This document shows, piece after piece, positions 1 to 8,245 of a stretch of 64,000 bases of DNA. Both the position numbers and the translations under genes were made by a program. Every line of letters begins with the position of its first letter. The stretch's first letter is position 1. Under the pieces are notes generated by a model. That model was not told where the DNA came from. It did no database searches and saw only the letters and a list, made by a program, of their open reading frames with translations. This DNA comes from an uncultured Acidimicrobiales bacterium (lineage in GTDB: Bacteria > Actinomycetota > Acidimicrobiia > Acidimicrobiales > SZUA-35). The DNA is taken from assembly GCA_937997485.1 (NCBI GenBank), contig CALKTH010000037.1, forward strand, positions 1 to 64,000, in the 5' to 3' direction.

Positions 1-1
1 C

Positions 2-859
2 GGCGAAGTCGAGCTGCATCGTTCATCGCGTCTCGGCGCCAGCAGTAACGAGTTCATTGTTGTTGGTGACGGCGGAGTGGTGACCCACGCCGGCGGCACC
101 CGAACCATTGTCCGACTCGCCGTTCCCATCGACCGAGCGACGGTTCTTGATCTGTGCGGGGAGCACGTAACGAACGACGACGTGGTGGAGTGGGATCGAC
201 GCACCTCAGACGTGCGAGCTGAGCGTCAGCGTCGGCTCGGTTCGATTGTGTTTCACCGAGAGCCGTTGAAGAAGCTGCCAGTGGATCTCGCCCAGGCGGC
301 GCTGGCGGAAGGCCTCCGGGTCGAGGGGCTCGACGTGCTGGAGTGGCGAGACAGTGACAACGAGCTGCGGGCCCGACTCGCATGGCTGCACGAGCAACAG
401 CCGGGAGAGTGGGCTCCGGTGGACGATGAGGCGCTGCTGGCCGATCTTGAACAGTGGCTCGACTTTTCTGGCTGCACGTCTCGCTCAGACCTTCGTCGGA
501 TTCGGCCCGGACAGGCCTTGCGGAACCGGCTGGACTGGCAGCAGCGCAACCTGCTCGATGAGCTGGCACCGGTCGAACGCACGCCACCGGGTGGGCGGCC
601 GAAGCGCATTTCCTACGAGACTGGCAGGCCGGTGTGGTCCGTTCGGTTGCAACATCTGCTCGGGCTTGATGAGCATCCAACGGCGGGCCCCCATCACACA
701 CCGATCACGATCGAGCTGCTCACTCCCGCCGATCGTCCGGCGCAGACCACGAACGACCTGCCCGGCTTCTGGCGCGGCTCGTACGCCGCAGTTCGAGCTG
801 ACCTCCGGGGCCGGTATCCCAAACACGCCTGGCCGGAGGATCCGACGGTCAACGGCTGA
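2..859 (+). CDS. hrpB: ATP-dependent helicase HrpB, C-terminal part (5' end outside window)
   Basis: The frame is open from base 2, so the start lies upstream of the window and only about 285 C-terminal residues are seen. The last 60 residues carry the HrpB C-terminal signature: PITIELLTPADRPAQTT, then DLPGFWRGSYAAV and the RGRYPKHAWPEDP end. HrpB proteins are DEAH/DExH-box RNA helicases of about 820 residues with a conserved C-terminal domain. The helicase motifs themselves are off the left edge. It ends with TGA at 857-859, 18 bp from the convergent stop of the next gene. Family assignment is firm; the cellular role of HrpB in actinobacteria is poorly defined. Confidence 0.88.
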   Translation, partial: GEVELHRSSRLGASSNEFIVVGDGGVVTHAGGTRTIVRLAVPIDRATVLDLCGEHVTNDDVVEWDRRTSDVRAERQRRLGSIVFHREPLKKLPVDLAQAALAEGLRVEGLDVLEWRDSDNELRARLAWLHEQQPGEWAPVDDEALLADLEQWLDFSGCTSRSDLRRIRPGQALRNRLDWQQRNLLDELAPVERTPPGGRPKRISYETGRPVWSVRLQHLLGLDEHPTAGPHHTPITIELLTPADRPAQTTNDLPGFWRGSYAAVRADLRGRYPKHAWPEDPTVNG

Positions 860-877
860 TCTCCGTGGCCGGTCAGC

Positions 878-1669
878 TCACCGAAGAGCCTGATCAAAAA
901 GGTGATACTCGTTCGCCCACCACCGACGTCGGCGATCGAATCGTTCTTGGCCACCCATGTTTTCCCACATCTCGATGAACGCGGTCTCTCCCGCCTCGAC
1001 GCGGCGGCGAACGAACTGACCGCCTCGCTCAATCGACACGCTCAGGCAACTGAGAACTTCCGCCCGCTCCTCGGCGCTGCAGTCGTAGCTGTCACACACC
1101 AGCCTGAGCCTCCGAGGCCGATCAGCTGCCTTCCATCCAAGCTTCACCGCGTTCACTTCATCGTCGATCGGCACACACATCCGAGCGAAGGCCGCGATGT
1201 CGTGAGCGCGACGACCGGGCGCAGCGAAGTCGAAGTCCAAAAGCGCGACGGCCTCGCCGTCGCGAAACACGACGTTCTCCAAGCACACATCGTTGTGACA
1301 GATCACGGTGCCTCTCTCCACATCCGCCATCTCGTCGCTCCACGTAGCGCCTTCGATGCTCAAGCCGTCGGAGGCATCGTGAAGGCCGCGAAGGAGCGTG
1401 GCGACCGAGGCCAGAGCCGCGTCGCTTCGCGCCCAGCTGGGGTAGGGCGGCAAGGGCACGTCGCCGGGAACGAAGCGGAGCCGCTCACGGCCGTCGGGGT
1501 CGATGGAGATCGGGCTGGACGCTCCGAGGAACCCGCGTGCTCGAATGGCTCGAAGGAACGAGTGGATCGTCGGAGAGTGGGCGTTCGATGGGCGCAGCAC
1601 GTGGTCGCCAGATCGCACGACGGCGCCCGCGTTGGCGACACCTCCATGCAGCACTTCTTCCTCGTTCAT
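878..1669 (-). CDS. APH/choline-kinase-like phosphotransferase
   Basis: This 263-residue protein has the protein-kinase-like phosphotransferase fold of the aminoglycoside phosphotransferase (APH) family. The catalytic loop HNDVCLENVVF lies near residues 125-135 and the metal-binding LLDFDFAAPGRRAHDIA follows at 143-159. The ATP-lobe Lys is not obvious, so the substrate cannot be inferred; small hydroxyl compounds are typical for the family. ATG at 1669 is used; a GTG one codon upstream (1672) is equally possible. It is convergent with the hrpB end and lies downstream of the minus-strand HTH gene with a 35-bp gap. It is one of four APH-like genes in the window. Confidence 0.78.
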   Translation of the reverse strand: MNEEEVLHGGVANAGAVVRSGDHVLRPSNAHSPTIHSFLRAIRARGFLGASSPISIDPDGRERLRFVPGDVPLPPYPSWARSDAALASVATLLRGLHDASDGLSIEGATWSDEMADVERGTVICHNDVCLENVVFRDGEAVALLDFDFAAPGRRAHDIAAFARMCVPIDDEVNAVKLGWKAADRPRRLRLVCDSYDCSAEERAEVLSCLSVSIERGGQFVRRRVEAGETAFIEMWENMGGQERFDRRRRWWANEYHLFDQALR

Positions 1670-1704
1670 CACGAGAGTGTCGCATCTCGAGGCACCACTC
1701 GGAA

Positions 1705-2127
1705 CTAGAAGGGGCTCAGGTGAGTGAGCGAAGCGACCGTCGCACCAGACGCCTGGACTGCAGATACCAAGGCTTGCACGGTGGTCCGGCCGCCTGGCCG
1801 GGCTGAGCGGGTCCAGCTGGGTAGCTCGGCGACCCGCATCATGTCGACCCGGACGACGTTGTGGGCGCCTCCGACGCAGGCGGGGAGCGGGCTGCCAGCG
1901 ATCGTCGAATCAGGCACGAAGTGTTCCGGCGGGAGATCGAGCCAGCGAACGAGTGCGAGCACACCGTCGGCCTCGGCGTCGGATGCCGTCGCAAAGCGGC
2001 GAATGGTCCCGGGGGAAACGCCGACAGATCGAGAGAGTTCGGCCCAGCTGAGGCCCCGAGTGGTCCGCTGTTCGTTGATCGCCCGGCTCAACGCTGCAAG
2101 GTCGAACGGAGCAGCAGGGTCAGTCAC
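1705..2127 (-). CDS. XRE-type helix-turn-helix transcriptional regulator
   Basis: A 140-residue protein with an N-terminal Cro/C1-type HTH around residues 12-60. The pattern LSRAINEQRTTRGLSWAELS then VGVSPGTIRRF is the classical five-helix arrangement. The C-terminal half shows no recognised domain. The start chosen is GTG at 2127, which overlaps the TGA of the upstream HIT-like gene by 8 bp and implies translational coupling. An ATG at 2229 would create an unlikely 110-bp overlap. It probably regulates itself and its neighbour; the ligand is unknown. Confidence 0.7.
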   Translation of the reverse strand: MTDPAAPFDLAALSRAINEQRTTRGLSWAELSRSVGVSPGTIRRFATASDAEADGVLALVRWLDLPPEHFVPDSTIAGSPLPACVGGAHNVVRVDMMRVAELPSWTRSARPGGRTTVQALVSAVQASGATVASLTHLSPF

Positions 2128-2716
2128 GAGCGCAGGCGGCGGTGAGCGATTCGGCGATCGAGCGATCGGTGGCCGCCTGCTCCTCCTCAGATCGTCCTGG
2201 AAGGATGAATCCCCACCACGGCAGGGCAAAGCCGCTCAATTGCACCGCACCACGCGGCCGTCCCAGAAACCAAAGATGGAAGTGAGAGCCACCGTCGCCC
2301 CAGCGATTGATGTGGACTCGGCCGACGTCGTCGGCGGCCCGCATCGCCTGTTCGAGTCGCAGCGTCATCACCCCGAGGCCGGCGGCTCGTTGTTCATCGA
2401 ACTCGTCGAAATCGAGGTGCTCGACGGTTTCAAGCATGTACGAAGGGAAGGGTGCCCGATCACCGTCGAACCGGATCGGGCGCACCAACCACTGGTCGTT
2501 CCCCCAGATTGCAGGTGGCGGCTCGTCGTTGCCTTCGCCTGAGCAGTGACAGGGCGGACCGCCAGGATCGCCAGAGCGCACGTAGTCCTGATCAGCGAAC
2601 GGGAGGACTGTTCGAACCGAGATGTCGCCCTCGAAGGGAAAGATCGGCCAGTTGGTCACCGCAGGCATCGGCAGGCCAGTCAGTTCGTCGATTCCCAGTT
2701 TCGGAGCGTCAGACAT
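2120..2716 (-). CDS. HIT-like nucleotide hydrolase family protein
   Basis: The 198-residue product resembles the diverged HIT (histidine triad) proteins of actinobacteria. The key segment is GRVHINRWGDGGSHFHLWF near residues 132-150, where the H-F-H-L-W run occupies the place of the HIT triad. An internal PPCHCSGEGND segment near residues 54-64 has two Cys and one His that might bind metal; this is inference. HIT proteins hydrolyse or transfer nucleoside phosphates, but the substrate here cannot be read from sequence. It is translationally coupled to the HTH regulator downstream (8-bp overlap). Confidence 0.62.
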   Translation of the reverse strand: MSDAPKLGIDELTGLPMPAVTNWPIFPFEGDISVRTVLPFADQDYVRSGDPGGPPCHCSGEGNDEPPPAIWGNDQWLVRPIRFDGDRAPFPSYMLETVEHLDFDEFDEQRAAGLGVMTLRLEQAMRAADDVGRVHINRWGDGGSHFHLWFLGRPRGAVQLSGFALPWWGFILPGRSEEEQAATDRSIAESLTAACARD

Positions 2717-2764
2717 GCTCGCATTCTGATGCAGCGCTTCCGAGGGCGCTGGTGGATTCCCCGT

Positions 2765-3367
2765 TCAGGTCATCATGGCGGCCGTGGCACTCACGATGCT
2801 GAACCGGTCGGCGAGCCCGGCAAGCGCTGCTCGGTGAACGGTGTCGGCGGCCAGAGCTTCCCCCGGAAGGAGGCTGGGAAGGCTCCGCGTTGCAGTTGCG
2901 TCGTGGAGCACCGTGGTGGTGAGTCCGAGGTCGAGGGCGGCTCTGGCCGTGGAACTCACACACATGTGCGTCATGAACCCAACGAGGACGAGCGGTCGAC
3001 CGGCGCCGTTCACGACGTGGTCGCCAAGCTCGGTGCCCGCGAATGCATTTGGGAGCGTCTTCGTCACGAGAGTCTCATCGCCGAGTGGATCGAGTCCAGG
3101 AAGGAAGCGCCCACCGCCAGCGGGGTCAAAGGGAGATCCGGTAGCACCGAGATGGGCGACATGGATGATGGGACTTCCCAGCTCTCGCGCCCGATGCAGC
3201 AGGGCTTGGATGTTCTCCGTGGCAGCCTCGAGACCGGCGAGGGGTAGGGCGCCGGAGCTGGCGTAGGCCTGCTGCGCATCGATGACGATCACCGTCGAAT
3301 CGGCGAGAGGAGGTGGGTGTTCACTCAAGCCAGCAAGCGAGCGAAGCGTTGTGGGGATCTGATTCAT
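2765..3367 (-). CDS. Isochorismatase-family cysteine hydrolase
   Basis: A 200-residue cysteine hydrolase of the isochorismatase/nicotinamidase superfamily. The expected catalytic triad is visible: Asp30 in VIVIDAQQAY, Lys103 in LVTKTLPNAF and Cys136 in GFMTHMCVSSTARAA. The superfamily hydrolyses isochorismate, nicotinamide, N-carbamoyl compounds and related substrates. The metal-site residues of true nicotinamidases are not evident, so a simple isochorismatase-like hydrolase is the safer name. It is divergent (63-bp gap) from a GlxA/AraC-type regulator, a common pairing in which the regulator controls the hydrolase. Confidence 0.85.
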   Translation of the reverse strand: MNQIPTTLRSLAGLSEHPPPLADSTVIVIDAQQAYASSGALPLAGLEAATENIQALLHRARELGSPIIHVAHLGATGSPFDPAGGGRFLPGLDPLGDETLVTKTLPNAFAGTELGDHVVNGAGRPLVLVGFMTHMCVSSTARAALDLGLTTTVLHDATATRSLPSLLPGEALAADTVHRAALAGLADRFSIVSATAAMMT

Positions 3368-3430
3368 CTTCCCAGCCTCCGCTCTTGCGACTCCTGTGGC
3401 GAGAGGCGCAAGCGACTATCTTCGATCAGA

Positions 3431-4393
3431 ATGCGCCAAACGGTTCTTTGTGTGGTTGCGGAGTCGGCAAGCCTGTTCGAGCTGGCCACGCCGTCCGCTG
3501 TGTGGGGACAGTCGCGCAGTGCGCACAGCGAGGATGAGATCGAGTTCATCACCTGCGGAATCGAGCGCTCACACTTCACGATCCAGGGCGGCCTCGGCCT
3601 GTCGGGACTTGCGCTCCTTTCCGACCACATCGACGCTGCGGACCTCGTTGTGATTCCCACGTGGCCGATTGGGGAGCGGTCGGTGGACCCGGCGCTTGTG
3701 GAGATGTTGTGCCATGCCCACGCCTCCGGAGCGCGGCTCGTTGGGCTGTGTCTGGGGGCGTTTGCCGTCGCCGCGACGGGGCTGCTCGATCATCGGTCGG
3801 CAACCACGCACTGGCATCAGCGGGAACGGTTCGAGGCGTTGCACCCAGAGGTTCGGTTCGAGCCGAACACTCTCTATGTGGACAATGGCGACGTGGTCAC
3901 TTCGGCGGGCAGCGCCGCTGCGATCGACTGTTGTCTGCATCTCTTCCGCAACGACCACGGGGCGGAGGCAGCAGCAGAGGTCGCGCGGTCGATGGTGACG
4001 GCTCCTCACCGCAACGGTGCTCAATCTCAGTACGCGTCGGCACCACCCATCGAGAAGTTCGACGATGCACTGTCTCACGCGCTGTGCGAAGCAGCCGAGA
4101 ACATTGGTGACCTGCGGGGAGTCGCCGACCTCGTGGCGATCGCCGGACTCAGCCGGAGATCGCTCGAGCGGCAGATGCGAGAGCGAATGGGCGTTTCGCC
4201 ACGAGATTGGATCGACGAGCAGCGGGTGATCGCTGCTTGCCGTCTGCTTGAAACGACACAACTCTCGATCGACGAGATTGCATCGAGGGTTGGCTACGGC
4301 TCGACGCCCACGCTGCGTCGTGCGATGCAAGACAAACGGGGGACGACGCCCACCGCGTATCGCAGAGCGTTCTGCGAACCCGTCAATCGTTGA
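3431..4393 (+). CDS. GlxA-family transcriptional regulator (DJ-1/PfpI domain plus AraC HTH)
   Basis: The 320-residue protein has an N-terminal DJ-1/PfpI glutamine-amidotransferase-like domain with the nucleophile-elbow Cys near residue 107 (ARLVGLCLGAFAVAATG). Its C-terminal AraC-type double HTH (about residues 205-320) includes GDLRGVADLVAIAGLSRRSL and IDEIASRVGYGSTPTLRR. Start ATG 3431 matches the family N-terminus (MRQTVLCVV); an upstream in-frame ATG would overlap the divergent isochorismatase. In this family the DJ-1 domain is usually a ligand sensor. It likely controls the divergent isochorismatase gene. Its stop overlaps the convergent APH gene by 11 bp. Confidence 0.86.
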   Translation: MRQTVLCVVAESASLFELATPSAVWGQSRSAHSEDEIEFITCGIERSHFTIQGGLGLSGLALLSDHIDAADLVVIPTWPIGERSVDPALVEMLCHAHASGARLVGLCLGAFAVAATGLLDHRSATTHWHQRERFEALHPEVRFEPNTLYVDNGDVVTSAGSAAAIDCCLHLFRNDHGAEAAAEVARSMVTAPHRNGAQSQYASAPPIEKFDDALSHALCEAAENIGDLRGVADLVAIAGLSRRSLERQMRERMGVSPRDWIDEQRVIAACRLLETTQLSIDEIASRVGYGSTPTLRRAMQDKRGTTPTAYRRAFCEPVNR

Positions 4394-5267
4394 GCGATGT
4401 GGACAGGCTGTCGAGTTCGTCCAGGGTTGGCCAGGGAGGCCGGCCGGCGAGGAGTTCGAGGATCAGCGTGCCGTAGCGCAGTCCGTCGGGGAACTCGTCG
4501 TCGACGTCCCACCGCCAGGCCGCCACCATCGCCAGTACGAGTCGCCGGCATTCCTCGAGCAGGGCGAGGTTGAGATTGGGATAGTGCTGGGCCACCGAAC
4601 GTGGGAGGTGGGCGACATCGAATTCGACGGGCCCGACGCAGCAGGTTTCGAGATCGATGAAGCGCGCTCCTCGTGCCGTGTTGAGGATGTTGCCTGGGTG
4701 GGGCTCTCCGTGGAGCAGCTGTTCGGGTGCTCGAACCTGCTCGAGGCGTTCTCGGCCGCTGCGAAGTGTTTTGAGGAGCAGGGAGCGTGCGGCCGTGTCG
4801 AGAGCCGGCGAGAGGGAGGGATCGACAACGAGTTTCTCGGCTTCGGCAACGCGGTCCAGCATGTGCGCGCTCCCCTGCGGCATGCCGCGCATGGCGTCGT
4901 GGAGTTGTTCGAGGGCTTGTGCGTAGCGAGCCGCTGGCAGGACTTCGGTGGTAAGGGTCTCGTAGAAGGTCCAGAAGGTGAAAGTGAATCCGTCGTTGAG
5001 GTGCACGCGAGGCTCGACGGTGGGATGGAGTCGGGCAGCTGGCGCGCCGTGCTCGGCCAGCAGCTGAGCGAGAGAGATTTCGCCAGCGGCGGCTTCCGTC
5101 TGCTTCGGATCAGCGAGCGCGACGCGAGCGAAAACGTCGCAGGGCAACACTCGTAGGGCGACCTTGTTCGAGTTGTGGAGCAGGTCTGCCTGGTGAGCGT
5201 CGAGGCCGAGGTTTTGAAGCGTTGAGGTGACGGCGGCGGTGGCGCGAGCAACCTGGTCAGTGTTCAC
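4383..5267 (-). CDS. APH-family phosphotransferase with Glu in the catalytic loop
   Basis: A 294-residue APH-fold protein. The catalytic-loop equivalent is LLHGEPHPGNILN near residues 185-196, followed by RFIDLETCCVGPVEFDVAHL at 202-221. The usual catalytic Asp (HxD) is replaced by Glu188 (HGE), and the metal-binding DFG/DWE position reads DLE. I recall a subgroup of actinobacterial APH homologues with this HGEPHPGN variant, so this is probably a subfamily trait rather than damage; whether it still phosphorylates is uncertain. GTG start at 5267. The C-terminus overlaps the convergent GlxA-type regulator by 11 bp. Confidence 0.76.
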   Translation of the reverse strand: MNTDQVARATAAVTSTLQNLGLDAHQADLLHNSNKVALRVLPCDVFARVALADPKQTEAAAGEISLAQLLAEHGAPAARLHPTVEPRVHLNDGFTFTFWTFYETLTTEVLPAARYAQALEQLHDAMRGMPQGSAHMLDRVAEAEKLVVDPSLSPALDTAARSLLLKTLRSGRERLEQVRAPEQLLHGEPHPGNILNTARGARFIDLETCCVGPVEFDVAHLPRSVAQHYPNLNLALLEECRRLVLAMVAAWRWDVDDEFPDGLRYGTLILELLAGRPPWPTLDELDSLSTSLND

Positions 5268-5285
5268 CCACGGGAGTGTGACAGG

Positions 5286-6374
5286 TCAGGCGCCGTCAGT
5301 GACGAGCGTGATCAGCGCTGCGTAGGTCCGCTCGATCGAGGCACGATGCAAATGCTCGTCTTTGGTGTGGGCGACCGTGGCCGCACCCGAGCCGAAGTTC
5401 GTGGCCGGTATGCCCAGCGCGGCAAAGCCCGCCACGTCGGTCCAACCCAACTTCGACTTCACCTGGTTCCCACACAATTCCTTGAGCTTGCCGAGGAGCG
5501 GGTGGGTGAGGGAGGGCGGACAGGCGGGTGATTGGTCCATCACACGCACGGTGTCGTCATCGTCGAGGTGCGGAGCGAGAAGGGCGCGGACGGAGGACTC
5601 AGCTTCTTCCGACGAGCGGTCGGGAGCGAAGCGGTGGTGAATGCGGAGAGCCGCTCGGTCCGGCACGACGTTGCCGGCCACGCCACCCTCAACGTGCACG
5701 GCTTGGATGGCTTCGCGATATTCGCAACCGTCGATGATCGGCATGCGAGCCTCGTAGGAGGAGAGTTCGGTGAGGACGGCAGCCATGCGGTGGATGGCGT
5801 TGCGGCCCATCCAGGGTCGGGCCGTGTGTGCTCGTGCCCCAGCGAAGACGACTTCGAAGCGCATGGCACCCTGGCAGCCGGCTTCGATGATGCCGTCGGT
5901 TGGTTCGCCGAGGATGGCGCAATCGGCTTCGAGCAGGTCGGGCCGCTTGGCCTCGATCTCTCGGAGCCCGTTGTGCTCCTGCGCGACCTCCTCCCGGGCA
6001 TAGAAGACGAAGGTGAGATCGACGGCGGGTTCGGTGACGGTGCGGGCGATGTGCAGGAAGCAGGCGAGGCCGCCCTTCATGTCGGCGCTGCCGAGGCCCC
6101 AGAGCGTGTCGCCTTCGATGCGAGCGTGCTGGTTGGTGCCGCCGACGAGCGAGGGATCGTTGGCCACGGGCACGGTGTCGGTGTGGCCCGCCAGGATCAG
6201 ACGCTGGTCGCGACCCAACTGTGTGCGAGCGATGAGGTTGTCACCCACTCGTTCAACGGTGAGGTGAGGGAGTGCTCGCAGATCGGCTTCGAGCCACTCA
6301 ACGAAGGCCTGTTCCTCGAACGAAACCGAGGTGTGATCCACGAGTTCGGCGGTCAGCGCGAGCAGGTCAGTCAT
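5286..6374 (-). CDS. dapE: Succinyl-diaminopimelate desuccinylase DapE
   Basis: The 361-residue M20-family metallohydrolase removes succinate from N-succinyl-LL-diaminopimelate, giving LL-DAP for lysine and peptidoglycan. Visible metal ligands are His64 in LAGHTDTVPV and Asp98 in GLGSADMKGG; the catalytic base/metal pair is Glu128-Glu129 in FYAREEVAQ. The C-terminus has the GSGAATVAHTKDEHL segment. Start ATG 6374 gives MTDLLALTAELV; the longer ORF start lacks family similarity. dapC and dapF lie 3-6 kb away on the same strand, so three DAP-pathway genes are in this window. Confidence 0.9.
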   Translation of the reverse strand: MTDLLALTAELVDHTSVSFEEQAFVEWLEADLRALPHLTVERVGDNLIARTQLGRDQRLILAGHTDTVPVANDPSLVGGTNQHARIEGDTLWGLGSADMKGGLACFLHIARTVTEPAVDLTFVFYAREEVAQEHNGLREIEAKRPDLLEADCAILGEPTDGIIEAGCQGAMRFEVVFAGARAHTARPWMGRNAIHRMAAVLTELSSYEARMPIIDGCEYREAIQAVHVEGGVAGNVVPDRAALRIHHRFAPDRSSEEAESSVRALLAPHLDDDDTVRVMDQSPACPPSLTHPLLGKLKELCGNQVKSKLGWTDVAGFAALGIPATNFGSGAATVAHTKDEHLHRASIERTYAALITLVTDGA

Positions 6375-6418
6375 GGGGGCGAGGGTAGCTGGCGACCACC
6401 GTTTGGTACCTTCCGGGC

Positions 6419-8242
6419 ATGCGCCCGCCACGCCCGATTGCCGCTGCTTTCCTCATTTGCGCGCTCGTTCTTGCAACGTTGCACGCTCCGTCTCTCGCTC
6501 AGACCCCGGGTGCCTCCTCGGCCGATGGCCCCGTCGATGGCCGATTCCCGACCGAGGAGGCCTTCGTCGACCAGGCGTACCGTGACTTCCTCAATCGCGG
6601 CCCGGATGCGGACGGTTTGGCGTTTTGGTCATCGCGACTTCGCAGCGGACTGACCCCTGGGTCACTCATTGAGCAACTCCTGACCTCACCCGAGTTTGAT
6701 GGAACGGTGGCTCCGGTGGTGCGGCTCTATCGGTCGATCTTTGACCGGCAGCCGGACCTCGACGGTCTCCAGTTCTGGGTTGAGCGCCGACAGTCGGGGG
6801 CAACGCTCGAGCAGTTGGCCGAGGCGTTCATCGGGGCATCCGAGTTTGAGGAAGTGACGGCCTCACTTGACACCGACGAGATCATCGCCGAGGTCTACGA
6901 GCGGAGCTTGGGACGGACTCCTGACGCTCAGGGCCTGGCGTTTTGGAGAGCGGAGGTTGCCTCCGGGCGTCGTTCGCTTGCCCAGTTCATCGTGGCCGTG
7001 ACCGAGTCTCCCGAGTCGATCCAGCTTCGGCGCTCCGACATCGTGACGACCCTCGCCTACCTGGGCTTGTTGCAACGCACTCCCGAGCCCGGGGGCCTTC
7101 GGTTCTGGAGCGGCGAGATTGCCGATGGCCTTCCCATCGTGACCCTCGCCGACACGATCATTGCCCTTCCCGAATATCAGGAACGGTTCCCCACTGCTCC
7201 CACGATCACCACCGAGGTGGTGGCTTCGGGCCTCACGGTGCCGTGGGACATTGAGTCGCTTCCCGACGGCACGCTCGTCATCACCGAGCGGCCGGGCGGA
7301 CTCCATGTGCTGCTGCCCGACGGGACGCAGCGGGAGTTGAACGCTGACTTCGGCGATCTGTTCGCCAATGGCGAGACGGGCGTGATGGGCTTGGCGGTGG
7401 ATCCGGCATTCGCTGACAATCGGCGGATCTACACCTGCCAGGGGCACTCGTCACCTCGCGAGATTCAGGTGATTGCCTGGACCTTGAATGCGGGCTTAAC
7501 ATCGGCCACGCGTGCCGCCGATCCGCTTGTCGGTGGATTGCCGATCGTGACGGGTCGCCATGGCGGTTGCCAGCTGGAGTTCGACCGTGAGGGCAACCTC
7601 TACATCGGGACGGGAGATGCCGCGACTGGGAGCCATCCTCAGAATCTCGGATCGCTCGGCGGCAAGGTGCTACGGGTTGATCCGGCAACGGGTCTGGCAG
7701 CAGAGGGCAATCCGTTTGCGGCCGCCAGCAACGCGAATCAGCGACTGGTTTTCACGTATGGCCACCGCAATGTGCAGGGCTTGGGGCTTCGACCGGGCAC
7801 GAATGAGATGTGGTCCGTCGAGCACGGACCGAACGTGAACGATGAGGTCAACCGGCTGACTCAGCCTGGCGGCAACGCTGGCTGGAATCCGGTGCCCGGG
7901 TACAACGAGGCAGTGTCCATGACGGATACGAGGCTTGGCGCCAACGTGTTCGGCGCGGCGTACGCCACGGGAAGCCGGACACTGGCTCTGGCTGGTGGCG
8001 ACTGGACGGATCATCCCAACTGGGGCGCGTGGCACAATGCGATGGGTGTCGCTGCGCTCAAGAATCAAACGCTTCGGCTGCTCTTCTTCAGCCCCGATGG
8101 CGTGTACCTGGGGCAGCGGACGATTCTCGATGGCGAGTTCGGCCGATTGCGAGCCGTGCATCAGGCGGCGGATGGCTCGCTCTACATCACGACCAGCACG
8201 GGGACTGATCGAGTCATCAAGGTCACGCCCACACTCAACTGA
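6419..8242 (+). CDS. Secreted DUF4214-repeat / PQQ-type sugar dehydrogenase-like beta-propeller protein
   Basis: The 607-residue product starts with a signal peptide (about residues 1-28, ending SLAQ). Four DUF4214-like repeats of about 50 residues follow at roughly 40-235. Each has the pattern vY..flgR.PD..Gl.fW, for example YRDFLNRGPDADGLAFW and YERSLGRTPDAQGLAFW. The C-terminal half (about 255-605) is a glucose/sorbosone-dehydrogenase-type six-bladed propeller with VPWDIESLPDGTLVITERPG, GHRNVQGLGLRPGTNEMWS and GPNVNDEVN. That family oxidises aldoses with PQQ, but no PQQ biosynthesis genes are visible here. It is probably extracellular. It is divergent from dapE (44-bp gap) and convergent with the next APH gene. 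Confidence 0.85.
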   Translation: MRPPRPIAAAFLICALVLATLHAPSLAQTPGASSADGPVDGRFPTEEAFVDQAYRDFLNRGPDADGLAFWSSRLRSGLTPGSLIEQLLTSPEFDGTVAPVVRLYRSIFDRQPDLDGLQFWVERRQSGATLEQLAEAFIGASEFEEVTASLDTDEIIAEVYERSLGRTPDAQGLAFWRAEVASGRRSLAQFIVAVTESPESIQLRRSDIVTTLAYLGLLQRTPEPGGLRFWSGEIADGLPIVTLADTIIALPEYQERFPTAPTITTEVVASGLTVPWDIESLPDGTLVITERPGGLHVLLPDGTQRELNADFGDLFANGETGVMGLAVDPAFADNRRIYTCQGHSSPREIQVIAWTLNAGLTSATRAADPLVGGLPIVTGRHGGCQLEFDREGNLYIGTGDAATGSHPQNLGSLGGKVLRVDPATGLAAEGNPFAAASNANQRLVFTYGHRNVQGLGLRPGTNEMWSVEHGPNVNDEVNRLTQPGGNAGWNPVPGYNEAVSMTDTRLGANVFGAAYATGSRTLALAGGDWTDHPNWGAWHNAMGVAALKNQTLRLLFFSPDGVYLGQRTILDGEFGRLRAVHQAADGSLYITTSTGTDRVIKVTPTLN

Positions 8243-8245
8243 GGA

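Noticed and set aside
4248-5156. Plus-strand 302-residue open frame opposite the APH gene.
   Set aside because: Antisense shadow of the minus-strand APH gene; composition is Glu/Gly/Arg-rich with no motif.
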